A stretch of 64,000 nucleotides of DNA, from positions 79,217,635 through 79,281,634 of the forward strand of contig NC_134365.1 of NCBI RefSeq assembly GCF_035582795.1, written 5' to 3'. The notes beneath the pieces were generated by a model. That model had not been told where the DNA came from, ran no database searches, and was given only the letters and a program-made list of their open reading frames with translations. Shown piece after piece: positions 13,901 through 27,403 of this stretch. The translations under genes were made by a program, and so were the position numbers. Within the stretch, counting starts at the first letter, position 1. Each line of letters starts with the position of its first letter. The DNA comes from Mycteria americana (lineage: Eukaryota; Chordata; Aves; Ciconiiformes; Ciconiidae).

Positions 13901-15285
13901 CAAAAATAAGATGAATGTAAATAATTTTACTGTAAAACAGAAATGAAGACTCTTCCTCTCGGACAGCAGGTACCATATTATTGTCAAGAAACAGCACATA
14001 TAAATATTTTATCACGTATTTCTTGACAGTCAGAGGGTTTTTTATCAGCTGAAAGGACATGTCCATACTAGTTTGTCTATGTGGTGTACTGCATATCTAT
14101 AAACCAGCAGACACTATCCACAAAAGCATGTGCCTCCCAGTGTCCTCCATACCACCTTCAAGTTCACTGCCTTCCAGAAAACAGCTGTCATGCATCATAG
14201 GACAGTTACTGTGTCCTATGGATGCCCTACATTTCTGTTAAGAAACATTCTGTAGTTTCCCTTGTATTTGACAGCATTTTTAGATCGATTTCCAACAGGA
14301 AGCCACTTCATTCAGCACACAAGGTGGATGATAGTCTCTTAACACTTTGCTTTTTCCTCATTCAGTGAGAGACTCAAGCCTTTCTTACTGTATGCTCTTC
14401 AAATCCTGCTCTAAAAATAATTAATTTTCTCTTTGCCTTTTTTTTTACCCCCTTAAGATTTCTTAGCAAAAGCGTGCCTAGTTGTCTTTTGAGTAGCAAG
14501 TTTACTCCTACAAATAGCTAGCAGGTACAAAGAGTGTTGCTGGTGGCAGCTGAAGACCTGAAATCAGAAGAATCCACTGATTTTAAATGCTAAGTTGAGG
14601 CATCGCTTCCAAAAGAGAGGGCAACACCAACACAGAGTACCGCTTGTGGAACGTGTTTCCTAGTGGCTAGTGTTGAACTGGGCAGCCTGCCTTCTGCATC
14701 TTTCTACTAGTTTTGGATTTTTAGGGACCAATTGCAGTTTCTGTCAATCTGAAATCTCACTAAAGTACTTATCAGTGAATTTTATGTATGAAGAATGTTG
14801 TGGCTTTAAATCCATTTGAAAACCAGGAAATCTTACTCAAAGTACAGATTTTTTACAAGTGATCACTAATAGCATGTTTCTCATTTTTGCATCTCCAGAT
14901 CATGGATTACGATTTGCAAGTGTCTGAAGCACTCATGGCTGTACATTAACTCGATTGTCGCTGTGCCTAAATATATGAAGTACTGAATAATTCTAATTGC
15001 TGTAAAAAACAAACAAACAAACAAAAGCATGCTAAGAAATGTCTCTCTTAGCAAACCACTTCTCTTCCTCTCCCTTCCAGCTCCATGTTTCTCAACTCAA
15101 CAGGAAAACTGGTCGTTAGACAGCACACCCTTGCACAGGGTAGAGCAAAACACAGATGACATGACACCTATGTACATTAGGTGATAGGCGCAGACAGTGC
15201 AATGAAAATATGAAAATATATTGCTCTTAGATGCAATGTGCCTCATAAGCACGAGTGTTGCACATCTGCAGCACAAATTATCCAG
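10926..15285. other. intergenic DNA, no gene recognised
   Basis: AT-rich sequence with several A or T homopolymers (for example 13,096-13,108) and a short AAAC repeat near 15,008-15,024. The part at 11,018-11,350 is somewhat GC-richer, but I do not recognise it. No exon or RNA gene is apparent. Confidence 0.55.
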
Positions 15286-15841
15286 TGTCCTGGTTTCAGC
15301 TGAGATAGAGTTAATTTTCTTTATAGTGGCTGGTATGGGGCTATGTTTTGGATTTGTGCTGAAGACAGTGTTGATAATACAGAGATGTTTTAGTTGTTGC
15401 TGCACTAGTCAAGGACTTTTCAGCTTCCCATGCTCTGCCAGGTGCAGAAGAAGCTGGGAGGGGACACAGCCAAGATAGTTGATCCAAACTGATCAAAGGG
15501 CTATTCCATACCACATGATGTCATGCTCAGTATATAAAGCTGGGGAAGAAGAAGGAAGAGGGGGACGTTCAGAGTGATGGCGTTTGTCTTCCCAAGTAAC
15601 CATTATGTGTGATGGAGCCCTGCTTTCCTGGAGATGGCTGAACACCTGCCTGCCCATGGGAAGTAGTGAATGAATTCCTTGCTTTGCTTTGCTTGCGTGC
15701 GCGGCTTTTGCTTTACCTATTTATCTCAACCCATGAGTTTTCTTACTTTTGCTCTTCCAATTCTCTCCCCCATCCCACTGGGGAGGGAGTGAGCGAGCGG
15801 CTGTCTGGTGCTTAGTTGCTGGCTGGGGCTAAACCACGACA
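15286..15841 (+). mobile_element. solo LTR of an ERVL-type endogenous retrovirus
   Basis: A 556-bp LTR starting TGTCCTGG and ending CACGACA, flanked by a perfect 5-bp target duplication TCCAG (15,281-15,285 and 15,842-15,846). Five-base duplications are typical of class III (ERVL) elements. A TATA box (TATAAA, 15,533-15,538) lies mid-element, as expected at the U3/R junction of a plus-strand LTR. No internal retroviral sequence is present, so this is a solo LTR left by recombination between the two ends of a provirus. A second copy of the same family lies at 23,657-24,254 on the minus strand. Confidence 0.92.
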
Positions 15842-18800
15842 TCCAGAAACCTGGATAATCCACCCATGGATAAATCGGATTGCATGCCAATGCAAAGACC
15901 ACATATGATACCCATGGTTACTGAGAACCTTCAAGTACCCCAGAAGAAATGTTATCTCTGGCCTCCTCAAACTCCCAAATCTTTCACCGATTCTTTCAGT
16001 GACTTTTTTTCCCTATTTTTTTTCCCCCTATTTTTACTTATTACCCGTCTAATAAGTGAGTCTTAAGAGTATTTGATTTGATTCTGGCTCTGGGGGCTGA
16101 TCCTATTGATAGAATAAGTAGGTTACTGTGGGGAAAATGTGTTCTTCTTGGACAATAGACAAAATATTGATTATCATGCATAAATTCAGTTTTAAAGCAG
16201 AGAGATATCCATAAACATCTTACTAAATATATGTCACTGCTTCTTCAGAGCAAAGTTAAATTAGGACAAAAATAAACATGCATTTGTAAAAAGCTTAATA
16301 GCTCATTTTTTTAAAGCTTGTTAACTTTTTAAAGCTATTTATTCTCGCTGTCTCAGCTTTGGAAGAGGTTTTCCTTAATTGTGACTGAAAATCCCAAATT
16401 AATTTCTTAGATACAACTTAAGCTCAGTAATTCACTTTCCCTATATATTACTTTGTTCAACAGCTTCTTTTATAAACTATTAAAAGTAAAAATACAATCC
16501 CTTAGGGAAAAATGTCATTATGTCTACCCTTGATTTCTGGGAAAAAAATAAAAAAATAATAAAAATCAAAGTTAAGAGATACATCAGAAACAATTATTTA
16601 TATAACTGACTTGGTATTTTAACTTGTCTTACTCTTGTCTTTACTCAGTTCCCCTGGACTAAACAGTATTTTGAGTTAGTACAATGATGAGATAAAATAA
16701 TCTTTGAGTTTTATTACATTTCTGAAGCTGTATGGCTTTTTGCAGTTGTGGTCAATAGCACACTAACACTCTGAAGTTGAAAGCAGACTGTAACCAGTTT
16801 GTTAAAAGTCTCCAGAAACAGGCAAGGCTACAAATTTTCTAGAAGACCCAAAACCTGTAACTACCACTGCAGATGGTAGGTACCACCTTCTGGCTTTTAT
16901 TTCCCCCTACTGTGAACTGTTCCATTACCTTGGGAGAGAGAGAGATCCAAGTCAAGCAAGACAAAACCCAAAAATTTTTGGATGCTGAAAGTGTTTGCAG
17001 ACCTATAAACTCTATAGCGGAATAAAGGGAGACAGAACAAGTGCCTGCTTTTTAAACAGTCTGAGCAAGCCTGGTCTCTCAAGGAAGAGATTCTATAGCA
17101 AGCAGCAGAAGGACCATAAATTGCTTTCTGCCAACAGTAGGTGAAGAATGATGGTTTCCATTGTGTCAAATTCCAGACACTTACCTTGAAACCTGTTGTG
17201 AAAGGCTGTAACAGAGAGACTAGAGGCAGTGTTCAGTTTTGAGATGAAGACACATAAATCTAGGTGTCTACATGCAGGTGATTATACATGCATCTGGTCT
17301 ATAAGGTTGCATTATCATCAAATGGAGATACAGTAAATATTACCTAGTGGTATCCAGAAAGCTATCGAGCTGACCAGTCATAAGGTGTCTACTTCAGAGT
17401 AATCAAAGTCAGTCTCTGGCCTCCACTGACTAAACGGTCAATGAGAACTTACAGTTGACAAGAGCTTATGCACCTAGAGCACAGGGAGAAGCCCAGACCG
17501 TTAATTCTTGAGAGCACTAATCATATTTACAGCAATAAAAGAGAAATTCAGACCACAAGGGAAATGGTTTCCTCTGGCTCAGGCAACCTCAGTGAGCGGC
17601 ACCAGCCATTTCCACAGATCTGTTCATCACCACATGAATTCGGTTTATAACCAAGTGGAACCCCTATGGCATAAGATGCAGCAAAGCGACCCTCGTCTTG
17701 CTGAGCAAAGCAGAAGACAAAATAACTTTGTACTACCAGAGGGGCCTCCATTTATCCCATGTGGACTAGGTACGAAGAACAGGGAAATGTAACGTATTAT
17801 GCCTGGACCTCTCCGATCGGTCAATATTTGTATGTGCCCCACAGTCTAAACTGCTTTTGAGGAAGACTACTGGGGTGAAATATGCTTGTTGAGGAAGTTC
17901 GAGATCGTACATCTTCCTCTGACCTTTCATTAACATCAGCCTATGCAGGGAACACAGAAGTAATATAGCTGGCCCCCTGTGAGCTTGGATTCACCAGGAA
18001 TCTTGCTAGGGAAAGAAGAGTTGGTAGCGAGGAACAATGGTGCAGAAGATGAAACAGTGGAAGAAGAAAAGAGGCTGTCAGACTCTTTGGTGGCTATGTT
18101 AAAGGTTTAGAGTTCTGGGAAATACAGGAGGAGGAGGGTACAAGCTCTGCCAAACATGTGTTTTACTAGGGGTGTGAGACTGATAACCGTCAGGTAGCCA
18201 AGTGCTAAAACATCCCTAAGCCCTCTATAGAGGGTTTCAGTGATTTAGAATAGTACCTAAAACACAAATACGCAATTTAACAGTGGTATCATTAAGTGGT
18301 GGAAGATTTATAAAATGCATGGAATGCTCAAAAAGCCATGCACCAGCAACAGCTTTGACATAGAGTTTCAGGTCAGCCTTTCAGACTGTTGTAGCCAAAG
18401 GAAGTTAGGAAAGGAACGGCTAAGGAAAAGCAGAGCTAGGAACAGGACTAGCTATGTTACATAAAATAAAAACGTCATCGTGAAAGATATTCACAGGGAA
18501 ATGGACTGACAAAAGGAATCATTGCCATTCTCCCTCCCCAGATTTTTGTGAGTCTACCCGAATATGCACTCAGCATCCTGGAAGCAAGGCCATAGTTAAT
18601 GAAAAATACCAACAATTCAACAATTTCTCCAGAACTAATTGCAAAGTACTTGAGGCTTCTGGAAGTTTGGCCCATGACAGCCAAGACACTCTTATGTATT
18701 GAGAAGACTACTCTTGATTTAGCATGTCTTTACCTAAATGAATATACAAAGTCTGTTTAATGGTAAGCTTGCTGTCACTTTACAGAAACCTTTAGAAGTG

Positions 18801-19984
18801 TTGTGGTTAGGAACTAGGACGCAACAAAAATCATACAAACAGGTGACGATTCATAATAAAATGTGCATCTGCCTTGTTGTTCACCAGGTAAAATAACCAG
18901 CTATCCAGAGTTCTTCATGCACAGTGGCTTGAGTTTTTTGGCTCAGAACTGGCAACAAATGCTGCCTAGCAAATGGGGTTTTCTGTTGATTTTCCCCCAG
19001 CTTCCATCAGTCAATAGCAGATGGAATTTCATTTTTCTAACAATGACTATAGGCTTAGAATAACAACTCTTACATTTCCAACAGAGATGATGGAAAGCAA
19101 CAACAACAATAAAAAAATCCCACACAAACATTCTGGCCATCTGGACACTGAAATGCAGAACTAATGCTTCTCTACAGCTAGGCTCTTGTAACATGCCCAC
19201 AGTCTCACCGTGGGTAGAATTAGGCACTGTATTTCTACAAACTATCATATGTAGATAATAACATAACTTGATATTCATAAAGAAATAGTTTTCTATAAAT
19301 ACAGAAAATGTTAATAAACCTGATGGTTTCCTAAAGTTTATGGAGATGCAGCCAAAACTATGACATCTGTTTTTAAAATGAGAAAAAGTGAAAATGAGAA
19401 ATGTGAAAAATAGCTCAAATAATTAGTATTTTTAAAATTAAGACAGTTACTGCTGCAAAGATCTGCAACTTGGTACAAACTAGTCTTTTGCTTGAAGTCT
19501 GGTACAGCAGGATTTACATTACAGTCAGAGAATGAGAAAAATTGACAGTCGACCTATTTTGCAGCTAGGACTGAGCAGAAGAGTGCTGTAAGCACTTTTG
19601 GATTGCTGAGATATGTCACTGACGAAATATTCCACTCTTTCAGAACATGATTCACCTTAATACTGGTGTGTTTGTAAATATTAATTAGGGCTAATGACCC
19701 CACTTTGAAGTAAGTAACTAGTATTACAATGATGATAAAATAACGTACAGAAGAATCTTGAAAATGACAACAAAGAAATCTCTTTTCACAGGCATTTTTC
19801 TAACTGGGGGAGTAGAAACTAAACTGAACAGATATACCCCTGACTTTGAATTTTGACTTTGAACTGGTCAACTGTGTCTTCTTTGGACAAATCCATAATC
19901 TAGAATTAAGTGATTGTATATTAGTTGAGGAATATTTTACTGAAATTTGCCCCCCTCCCCATAGGGAAGAGTGCAGAGAAATCC

Positions 19985-20028
19985 TTTCTTTCCCCCTTTC
20001 CTTTCCCCCTTTCCTTTCCCCCTTTTTT
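19985..20028. repeat. polypyrimidine tandem repeat, about 13-bp unit
   Basis: About three copies of a 13-base unit TTTCCCCCTTTCC in an uninterrupted pyrimidine strand ending in a T run. Such homopyrimidine mirror-like repeats can form triplex (H-DNA) structures. No gene lies nearby. Confidence 0.8.
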
Positions 20029-23000
20029 TAAAAGAATTATTAAAGCACACACAAAAAAATTAATGGAAACATTTAATTTCATGTTGGACAAAGCATGTCA
20101 ACTGGTCCTCAATTGTTTGTATCTTTTGCCTTTCTTTCCAAAAAAACAATAAAAATGTTTCCAGCTAATATGAAATTTTAATTTTTAGAATATTTTAGGG
20201 AAGGAACTATTAATAATTCACATAGCTCCTCTACTGTACTGACCCTCTTTAAGATGTCGTAGAGCTCTGCCTCCTTGGGGAAATGGGTGTTATGTCTTCC
20301 AAAGCTCTTTGATGCACAGTGATGAACATGCCTTACGCATCATCCCTTAGAAACCTATATAAACATGCTAACTAGCCTAGACAGCCATCTTTGGTACTTG
20401 GTAGCATTGGATGAGCACAACACATTAGAAATAGTTTATAGCACGGACAATCCTATTAGGAGACTACAGGAATAACAGTTGTGCTCATTCTCTCCAGCAG
20501 TATTGTAAAAAAGGTGAGCTCTCATACATTCTCAAGCATCTTCCTCACTGGAGAGAACACCTGTGCTGAAGACACCTTGGTTTTAGCAGAACTGCAAAAA
20601 AAATTCATTTGAAAACACAGGAAAGAGGTTTCAGGCCTAACTTTACATAAATTGATAGGGAATCAAGATTAACAACTGGAGTCAACACATCTTACAGACC
20701 ACTAGAAGAAATTTTCCCATTTCTTAGCTATATTAATGGAAAAGGTTTGGATATTCTTGTGTAAGTACAGTTTATTTTTAAATGTAAACATTAATCCTTT
20801 CCTAAGAACTATATTTAATTCTCATTCTTTTCATCAACTTTCAAATTTCTAAGTCAGTCAATATTTTGAAATGCAGCTTTTGTAAAAGATCTCTTACATG
20901 ACCCCTGACTTCGCAATTGTGATTTTTGTTATTTAGGGGTAGTATAAACTCCATTTCATTTCCTCTCATATTCTTTCTCACTGAGGACCAAGAGACAACA
21001 TGGTATTCTGAGGGGCTAATTAAGAGATTGGTGGTGACATTTTAGCAAATCCAATTCCCTGCTGGGAGATACTCCTTTAATTCCCTCTTTCATAATTTTT
21101 GGACTAGAAAGAAATAGTCAAGAAAACAAAGCCTTTTTATAGATAGTTATTTTGAGGAACTCGCAGGTTTTAACAGTTGATCAGGTAAACACTGCAAAAC
21201 AGAGACAATGACAAGAAGAAAACCTGTAACAACACTCTAACCCTGGATCAACACTGAGTTTGTTACCTGCCAACAGAAATGCAGGTGCTAACGCCTGTAT
21301 TATCACACAGTGCTGAATATTTTCTAATCATCAAGTCTTTTGCATGGTGTAGATCAGGAGTTTATACAACATAACACATTTCCAATTAAAATACTTGCCA
21401 GGAATTCCTCAGAAACCTTCCAGACAACAATGTCCAACCATACAAGCATAAAAAACAGAATGAGGAAATGCCTAGAATCTGACTAAGTGACCCTGGAAAA
21501 CTCCTTATTGAAAGAACATTTTATAAATGGACCTTTTCTTAAGCACTATGAGTGCTTTAGTTACAATGAATAAGAGTTGACAGGAAAAGCAATTTAAAAA
21601 GCTACACTTCTGGAATAATAAAATGTGTAAACAGTGGAGAAAATGTTTATCTACTTTGATAAAAAATGTATTAAAAAAAAAGAAGATATTTTTTCTTCTC
21701 CCATTTATTACATTTCAGCAAGATATCTGTATTCGACTTCTTGGCTTTTTCTCAGCAAACTACACCTGAAATGCCTCACCCTTGGTAAAAACAGACGACC
21801 TGTCAAAGCCTCATACCTTCAATGGACCTGGCATGGTGGGTGATACAATCATGTGGGCAGTGACCTTTTCAATTTAAATTGACTGTGTCTTGCGAGGGCA
21901 ATGCTGGATTTGTCTTTCAGTTCCTCTTCACGTGTTCTCTGCCCCCTACTGAGACAAAATTACAATCCTTATTTTCAGCATTCAGGCTGGAGACAGAGTT
22001 GGACGTAAACCCCTGTCTCCGGGTGACTTTCTTCTTGTCTCATACAGTTATTTCTGATGATTATTTTTGCTGCTGGAACAAGACACTATTTAGCACTTTC
22101 TAGAATGGGACTTGAATCACAAACCTTTCTACTGAAGCCTGCCTCACACTTCCGTACAGTTCTAGAGTAGCTGCAAACCAGAGGCTTGGTTTAACCTGGC
22201 TGAACAAAGAGCTCAACTGTGAGCCTTGGAGTGAATCCATATTTCTCTAGCACATGTTTGGAGTTGGTGTTTTAACTGGAGCCAGTCTGAATGTTTCCCA
22301 AACAAACTCTCCAGGGAAGTTTTCCTGCATCACTAAGACTGCATCTGCCTACTCACGCTTTTTGATTACTTTGTTCAAACACTTAATGGGCCAGAATTTC
22401 TCCTGTGTCAAAATCTGCTAAGTCCAGGTTATGGTTCCCCGAGTCTGCGGTGCACATGCAAGTCATGGGGTTGCTCTCACTTGTGCCAGCTGGCAGCCAA
22501 GGCTGGCTGGAGTGCAGGCACCCCTCAAACACCCCTTCTCTCCCTTTCTGCTCACCAGGAGATTGGTGCCAGCTCCTACCTGCCAGAGCGCGATCAGATG
22601 CAATCTCTATCTGGCAGTGCTGGGTTGCCCCAGAGGGACTATGCTGGAGGTAGAGTCTGATCTCAGACTGTTGCAATAATGAAAGGGAAAGATTTTGAAG
22701 CTGTTCTAATGGGATATTCTGATTACAAGAGAACTGCATGGACTTAAGGATTGCAAACACCAGTGTTGCCTGATGCTGATGCAAAAATTCAGCTCCCTAG
22801 GCCAGCAGGAAGTATTTTCATGTACTATACTTTGGTTTCTCACACTGGAAAATAATCAGTCATTACAAAAGCATAGGAGTCATCTCTGGCTTACATTGAA
22901 CAGGATGATACTGCTATCTTTTCACTGTACCGGGGGGAGTCTTGGGACAGTTCCACAAACTGATACACAGGTCTGCTTTCCCATGAGAATCAAGTGGCTT

Positions 23001-23239
23001 AATTTACTACATGAAGGATTGCAAGGTCTCTGACACACTTATCCCTTTTCTCAAAAGTATACTATTTCCTGAATCCAGTCTACTTAACTAAGTTTTAACA
23101 AGATCATAGTACAGGGTTGTAAACCTAAACAAGCTTTGATCAAACCCAAAAAGCTTATTTATTCTTTACTTCCCAGAACAAGCATATAAACAAATGTGGT
23201 GCTAGGGCCTAAAAAGGATACTGCCAGTATCAGCGGTTT

Positions 23240-23258
23240 GGGGGGGGGGGGGGGGGGG
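23240..23258 (+). repeat. 19-base G homopolymer
   Basis: Nineteen consecutive G followed by a purine-rich GAGAGAGAAAAAAAG-like tract. It can form a quadruplex. Its exact length is likely to be uncertain in any assembly. Confidence 0.85.
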
Positions 23259-23656
23259 AAGAGAGAGAAAAAAAGAAGAGAGGATTAAGTACTTAAGCTT
23301 TTCATTTTTACTTTTACTTAAAAGCTTAAGTAAACTCTATACACACGTATAGACAGTTCACAGTGAGGTCTGACTACAGCAATAATTTTAGTAGACATTC
23401 ATCTGGACACAGTGGACTACACAGACTAGAAATACAGAGCTTGCTTCAGTTCAGGGTCTCTTAAAGTAAGACCCTGAGCCTCTTAACACCCACACCTTTG
23501 AACAGGCCTACTGAGTTTTAAGACTGCTCACACATGTTAGCACTGCAGATTCAACACCTAAATTTAGTGCTATTGCATCCAATGAAAAATGCATTACACA
23601 TCAGGTGGTAATATTTCAAGGCTTGGTATAAGGCGGCACTCTGGGAAGAAAACGGA

Positions 23657-24254
23657 TGTTGTGGTTTAACCCCAGCCAGCAACTAAGCCTCACACAGCCA
23701 CTCGCTCACTCCCCCCCGGTGGGATGGGGGAGAGAATTGGAAGAGCAAAAGTAAGAAAACTCGAGGGCTGAGATAAAGACAGTTTAATAAGTAAAGCAAA
23801 AGCCGCGCACGCAAGCAAAGCAAAACAAGGAATTTATTCACTGCTTCCCATGGGCAGGCAGGTGTTCAGCCATCTCCAGGAAAGCAGGGCTCCATCATGT
23901 GTAAGGGTTACTTCGAAGACAAACACCATCACTCCAAATTCCCCCCCCCCCTTCCTTCTTCTTCCCCCAGCTTTATATGCTGAGCATGGCGCCATATGGT
24001 ATGGAATAGCCCTTTGGTCAGTTGGGGTCAGCTGTCCCAGCTGTGTCTCCTCCCCCAGCTTCTTGTGCACCCCCAGCCCACTCGCTGGTGGGGTGGGGTG
24101 AGAAGCAGAAAAGGCCTTGACCTGTGTAAGCACTGCTCAGCAATAACTAAAAGATCCCTATACTATCAACGGTGTTTTCAGCACAAATCCAAAACATAGC
24201 CCCATACTAGCTACTATGGAAAAAATTTACTCTATCCCAGTCAAAACCAGCACA
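23657..24254 (-). mobile_element. solo LTR, same ERVL-type family as 15,286-15,841
   Basis: A 598-bp LTR in reverse orientation. On the minus strand it starts TGTGCTGG at 24,254 and ends CCACAACA at 23,657. It shares long stretches with the 15.3-kb copy, for example the CTTTGCTTGCGTGCGCGGC segment (here 23,800-23,820 on the opposite strand), and the TATA box (minus; plus 23,972-23,977). It keeps a polyadenylation hexamer ATTAAA (minus; plus 23,783-23,788) that has been lost from the other copy. Flanks ACGGA and ATGGT are only partly alike, one difference being a CpG-type C/T change, so the target duplication is eroded. There is no internal retroviral sequence. An 11-base C run at 23,941-23,951 is a local expansion. 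Confidence 0.9.
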
Positions 24255-24859
24255 ATGGTATATGAACTGTAACAACAGTGAAGTTACATAAAGCAGAGAT
24301 TACTCAATTTACGCTAAAAGTTATTTAGAAATAGATAGCTTTGTATTTTTATGTAATTGTCTATCATACTGTACTACACAGTGAGTATATAAACCAGGCA
24401 AAATGTATTCATAAATTAATGTTTAAAAGCTGACTAGAGATATCAAGTGTCTTGTTTTCGGCCAGGCCACTACCTCTGTCAGTTTTTAAGTGCACAGGGT
24501 ATCAGCAGCTGGGACCCAGCAAGAGATTTGCACAAAACCATTCCTGAAAACGTGGTCAAAATGACTGATTTCCAGGAACAGAAAAATACATATTTAAACA
24601 ACTCTGCCAAAATATCAGCTCTTCTTTTCCCAGTTTACTTCATCTCCAATTTATGCTCCAATCTTTAAAGCATACAAATTCAGTAAGGCTAACTTCAACC
24701 TGTAGCATAACTGGTTATGAGAAAATGACATCCTATATAGCGCCATATTAACTGTGTTAAAAAGCTGCCCTAAAGAGTATACATGGTGGAGAATACTCCT
24801 CTGGTGAATACTCTTATGTGTATTTATTATGCAGACATGAATACTTCCTCTGTCTGGAT

Positions 24860-24936
24860 TCCAGTGTGCTGGGTGCTGTACAAAACTGAGAAAAATATCG
24901 TCTATCCTAGAAACTTTATAATCTAAACTGATAATG
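24860..24936 (+). repeat. probable ancient amniote interspersed repeat fragment
   Basis: The words GTGCTGGGTGCTGTACAAAA and CTTTATAATCTAAACT, in this order and spacing, resemble a very common ancient repeat of reptile and bird genomes that carries GTGCTAGGTGCTGTACAAA and GCTTACAATCTAA. The identification is by memory of that motif pair, and the family name is not certain. Confidence 0.4.
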
Positions 24937-26977
24937 TATACATCTATTTAAAAAGCACTGTGAATGTCACTGTGAAACAGCATATGTAAATAAGCTGTAC
25001 AGGTCCCTGACTCAGAGAACAGAGAGTACAGTATTTTGACAGCATGCTGGAAGAAAATTAACAGAAAACCAGAAGCAAGTAGGAAGACAATACAGCAATA
25101 AAGCTACTGTTTGCATAAATCACATGGGGGTTGTCCTTAGAAATTTGTTATTTTGTATGAAAATGCTGTATGTTCCCATCCATTTCTTAATCAGTATGTC
25201 CCTTCTGAAACAGAAGTTGATACATTTTAGTGTAAGTTTGTTCATTTTAAGATTTGCATAGGCATTTTGCTTCTGACAGTTACGTTGTCACACACATTAT
25301 TTTGCTTTGCAACCAGATTGGCCTGGAGGTGTACTCGTGTATCCTCACAATACCTTGAAATTGCTCAAAGTACACCTCAACTAAATACAGTAGAAGGATA
25401 ATGCTGGACAAGACCTCCAGAAATTATACAAAATGTAACTGAACGGTATTTGTCATTAACCTGTAATTAAAAGTTCTAATGATGAACAGTGATTTTTCCT
25501 TGGTAGTCTGTAACAATACTTAATTGTTCTTACAGAACTTCTGATGTCAACTTCTACTTTCCCTGGCTATAAAAAAAGTCTATTACTACTTAATCATCCC
25601 TTCAATTGACATAAAGGACGTGTTATTATTTTTCTAACAATCTGCTACATATTGGAGGACAAACCATCTTTTACTCTCCAAGTCTTCACTTTTCTTCATC
25701 AAACAGACAATTATTTTGACTTCGCTTCATCATTCATCTGTTCTTCACTGTTACAATCTTTTATGATCACATGTGGATATTTTGCATCCATCTGAAAGCT
25801 TAGTGCCCAAATCTGGACAAAGTATTTCCCCTGCGGGCTTGTAATTATTTGACTCTACTCATTAGTAAACTTCCAAGCCTTATTTCCTCTTAGAAGGTTG
25901 TAAAACAGTGCTTGCGGTCCTCTATAAACCCCCAGGCCTCCCCAGCCTGCTTCTGTTGTACCAGTTATTCCACACTGCATTTGTGGAGGGTCTGTTCCTT
26001 CTATTTCTGAGGTGATACACTTTTCATTTCCTTTCTGGAATTTATTAAGTTATGTGCTCATTCTTAAAACTTTTTTCAGTTACATCAGCTAAGTCACTGC
26101 TTCCACCAGGAGGGATTTCCACTGGCCAATTGCACTTCATCTGAACAACTTATTTCTAAGTTTTCAACACCGACTGACTGTAGTATTTCACTAAGTTGAA
26201 TCTCTGTTTTTGTATTATAGGATGACATAAAAGTAGGATCACCCTATTCTACCGTGACCATCATAAAGACCTCAAGAAAATGTCTTCTAAAACTTTCTTT
26301 TTAACTAAACCCCTTTAAACTGTGTTTTGCAGCATTCTCTTTTTAGTCACTTTTATGTTTGTCTTTGAAACCCAACCAAGAATGGGGCTCCTCTGTGGCA
26401 GGCACCGCTCAAACACAGAATACTAACCCTACAGAGTTTTGCAAGCAGTGTGCTTCAGAAGAGCACAGGATAGAGAAATGGGGTATAAAACAAAGGAATA
26501 GCGAAAAAGCATAATGGTTGTATGTGGAGGGACAGAGTGAGACAATCGGGGAAAAAAAAAAGTCAATAGTGACTATATGGGGGGGCATGGCAACAGAAAA
26601 GGTAAAGGGACAGGACTTGAAGGAAACTGAGCTGAAGAGAACATGAAAGAAGGAACGGGGAAAAAATGTGACCCGGTGAAGACAGGACAGATGAAGCCTA
26701 GTTAAAACTGCAGAATTCTCTGAATGCCTGAGGCTCTCTGCTTTCGTATTTCTGCAAACATGCCTGCCTGCTGGAGTCTGCAGACATACAGCTTTGCTTC
26801 ACTGACCACTTTATCGTCTCTTTCTGTACAGTTTCATTCTCATCTCAGCATTTTTAAGCACAGATAACCCAAAATATCTGGTAAATAGTACAGACCTCAC
26901 CCACAGACACCCCTGTTTTGCATTACACTAAGCCTCGACACAGCTACTAGGAAGGACAATTAAAAAGCATACGTTCT

Positions 26978-27403
26978 TTGGGAGGGACGAGAATTGGCCA
27001 TGTGACCCAGAACTCACCGGGAGAACATGGAACGTTGCTGCATTTTTATGCAAATCCTGCTTGGTTAGGGTTATCTACTCATTGTTGTACTGCTAATCTG
27101 CCTGGCCTTAAAGAACTAACTTCTGTGCAGAGTGTAAGGAAGGACGCTGGGAGGGGTACAAACAGAGCGGCCATTAACAGCTCCCCGCAACCCCAGAGGT
27201 CGGACAATGGCCGAGTACAGCAGCAGTCACAGCCAGAATGCAAGGAGTTCTTACGACGCTTTCAAACGGACCGAGGGGAAAGCAAGCAGGAAATACTAGC
27301 ACCAAGGCAGTCTTTAAAAATTACAGAGGAAAAGCAGCTCACTAAAAAGGAACTCAAGAGAGCTTGCCTGCAGAAGGAAGCAACTTTGAGATTTTGGGGC
27401 TAA
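26978..27403 (+). other. unexplained open frame in a CpG-richer stretch
   Basis: An uninterrupted 141-codon frame (ATG at 26,978) lies about 1.5 kb upstream of the NUP50 CpG island. Its C-terminal half is rich in Q, E, K and R. A second, overlapping 30-codon frame starts at 27,207 in another phase with a good Kozak context (A at -3, G at +4) and encodes MAEYSSSHSQNARSSYDAF and eleven further residues. I recognise neither product. Local CpG density is above that of the surroundings. It may be a first exon, a non-coding RNA or chance. I do not claim a protein. Confidence 0.2.

Larger units (their letters stand above)
15842..23656. other. intergenic DNA, no gene recognised
   Basis: AT-rich non-coding sequence between the two related solo LTRs. 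It holds the polypyrimidine tandem repeat at 19,985-20,028 and the G run at 23,240-23,258, listed separately. A minus-strand open frame of 133 codons at 22,383-22,784 is the longest here. It has no recognisable domain or splice context and I do not call it a gene. Confidence 0.55.

Noticed and set aside
22383-22784. Minus-strand 133-codon frame
   Set aside because: No recognised motif, no clear splice sites and overlapping frames on the other strand. Kept only as an unexplained open stretch.
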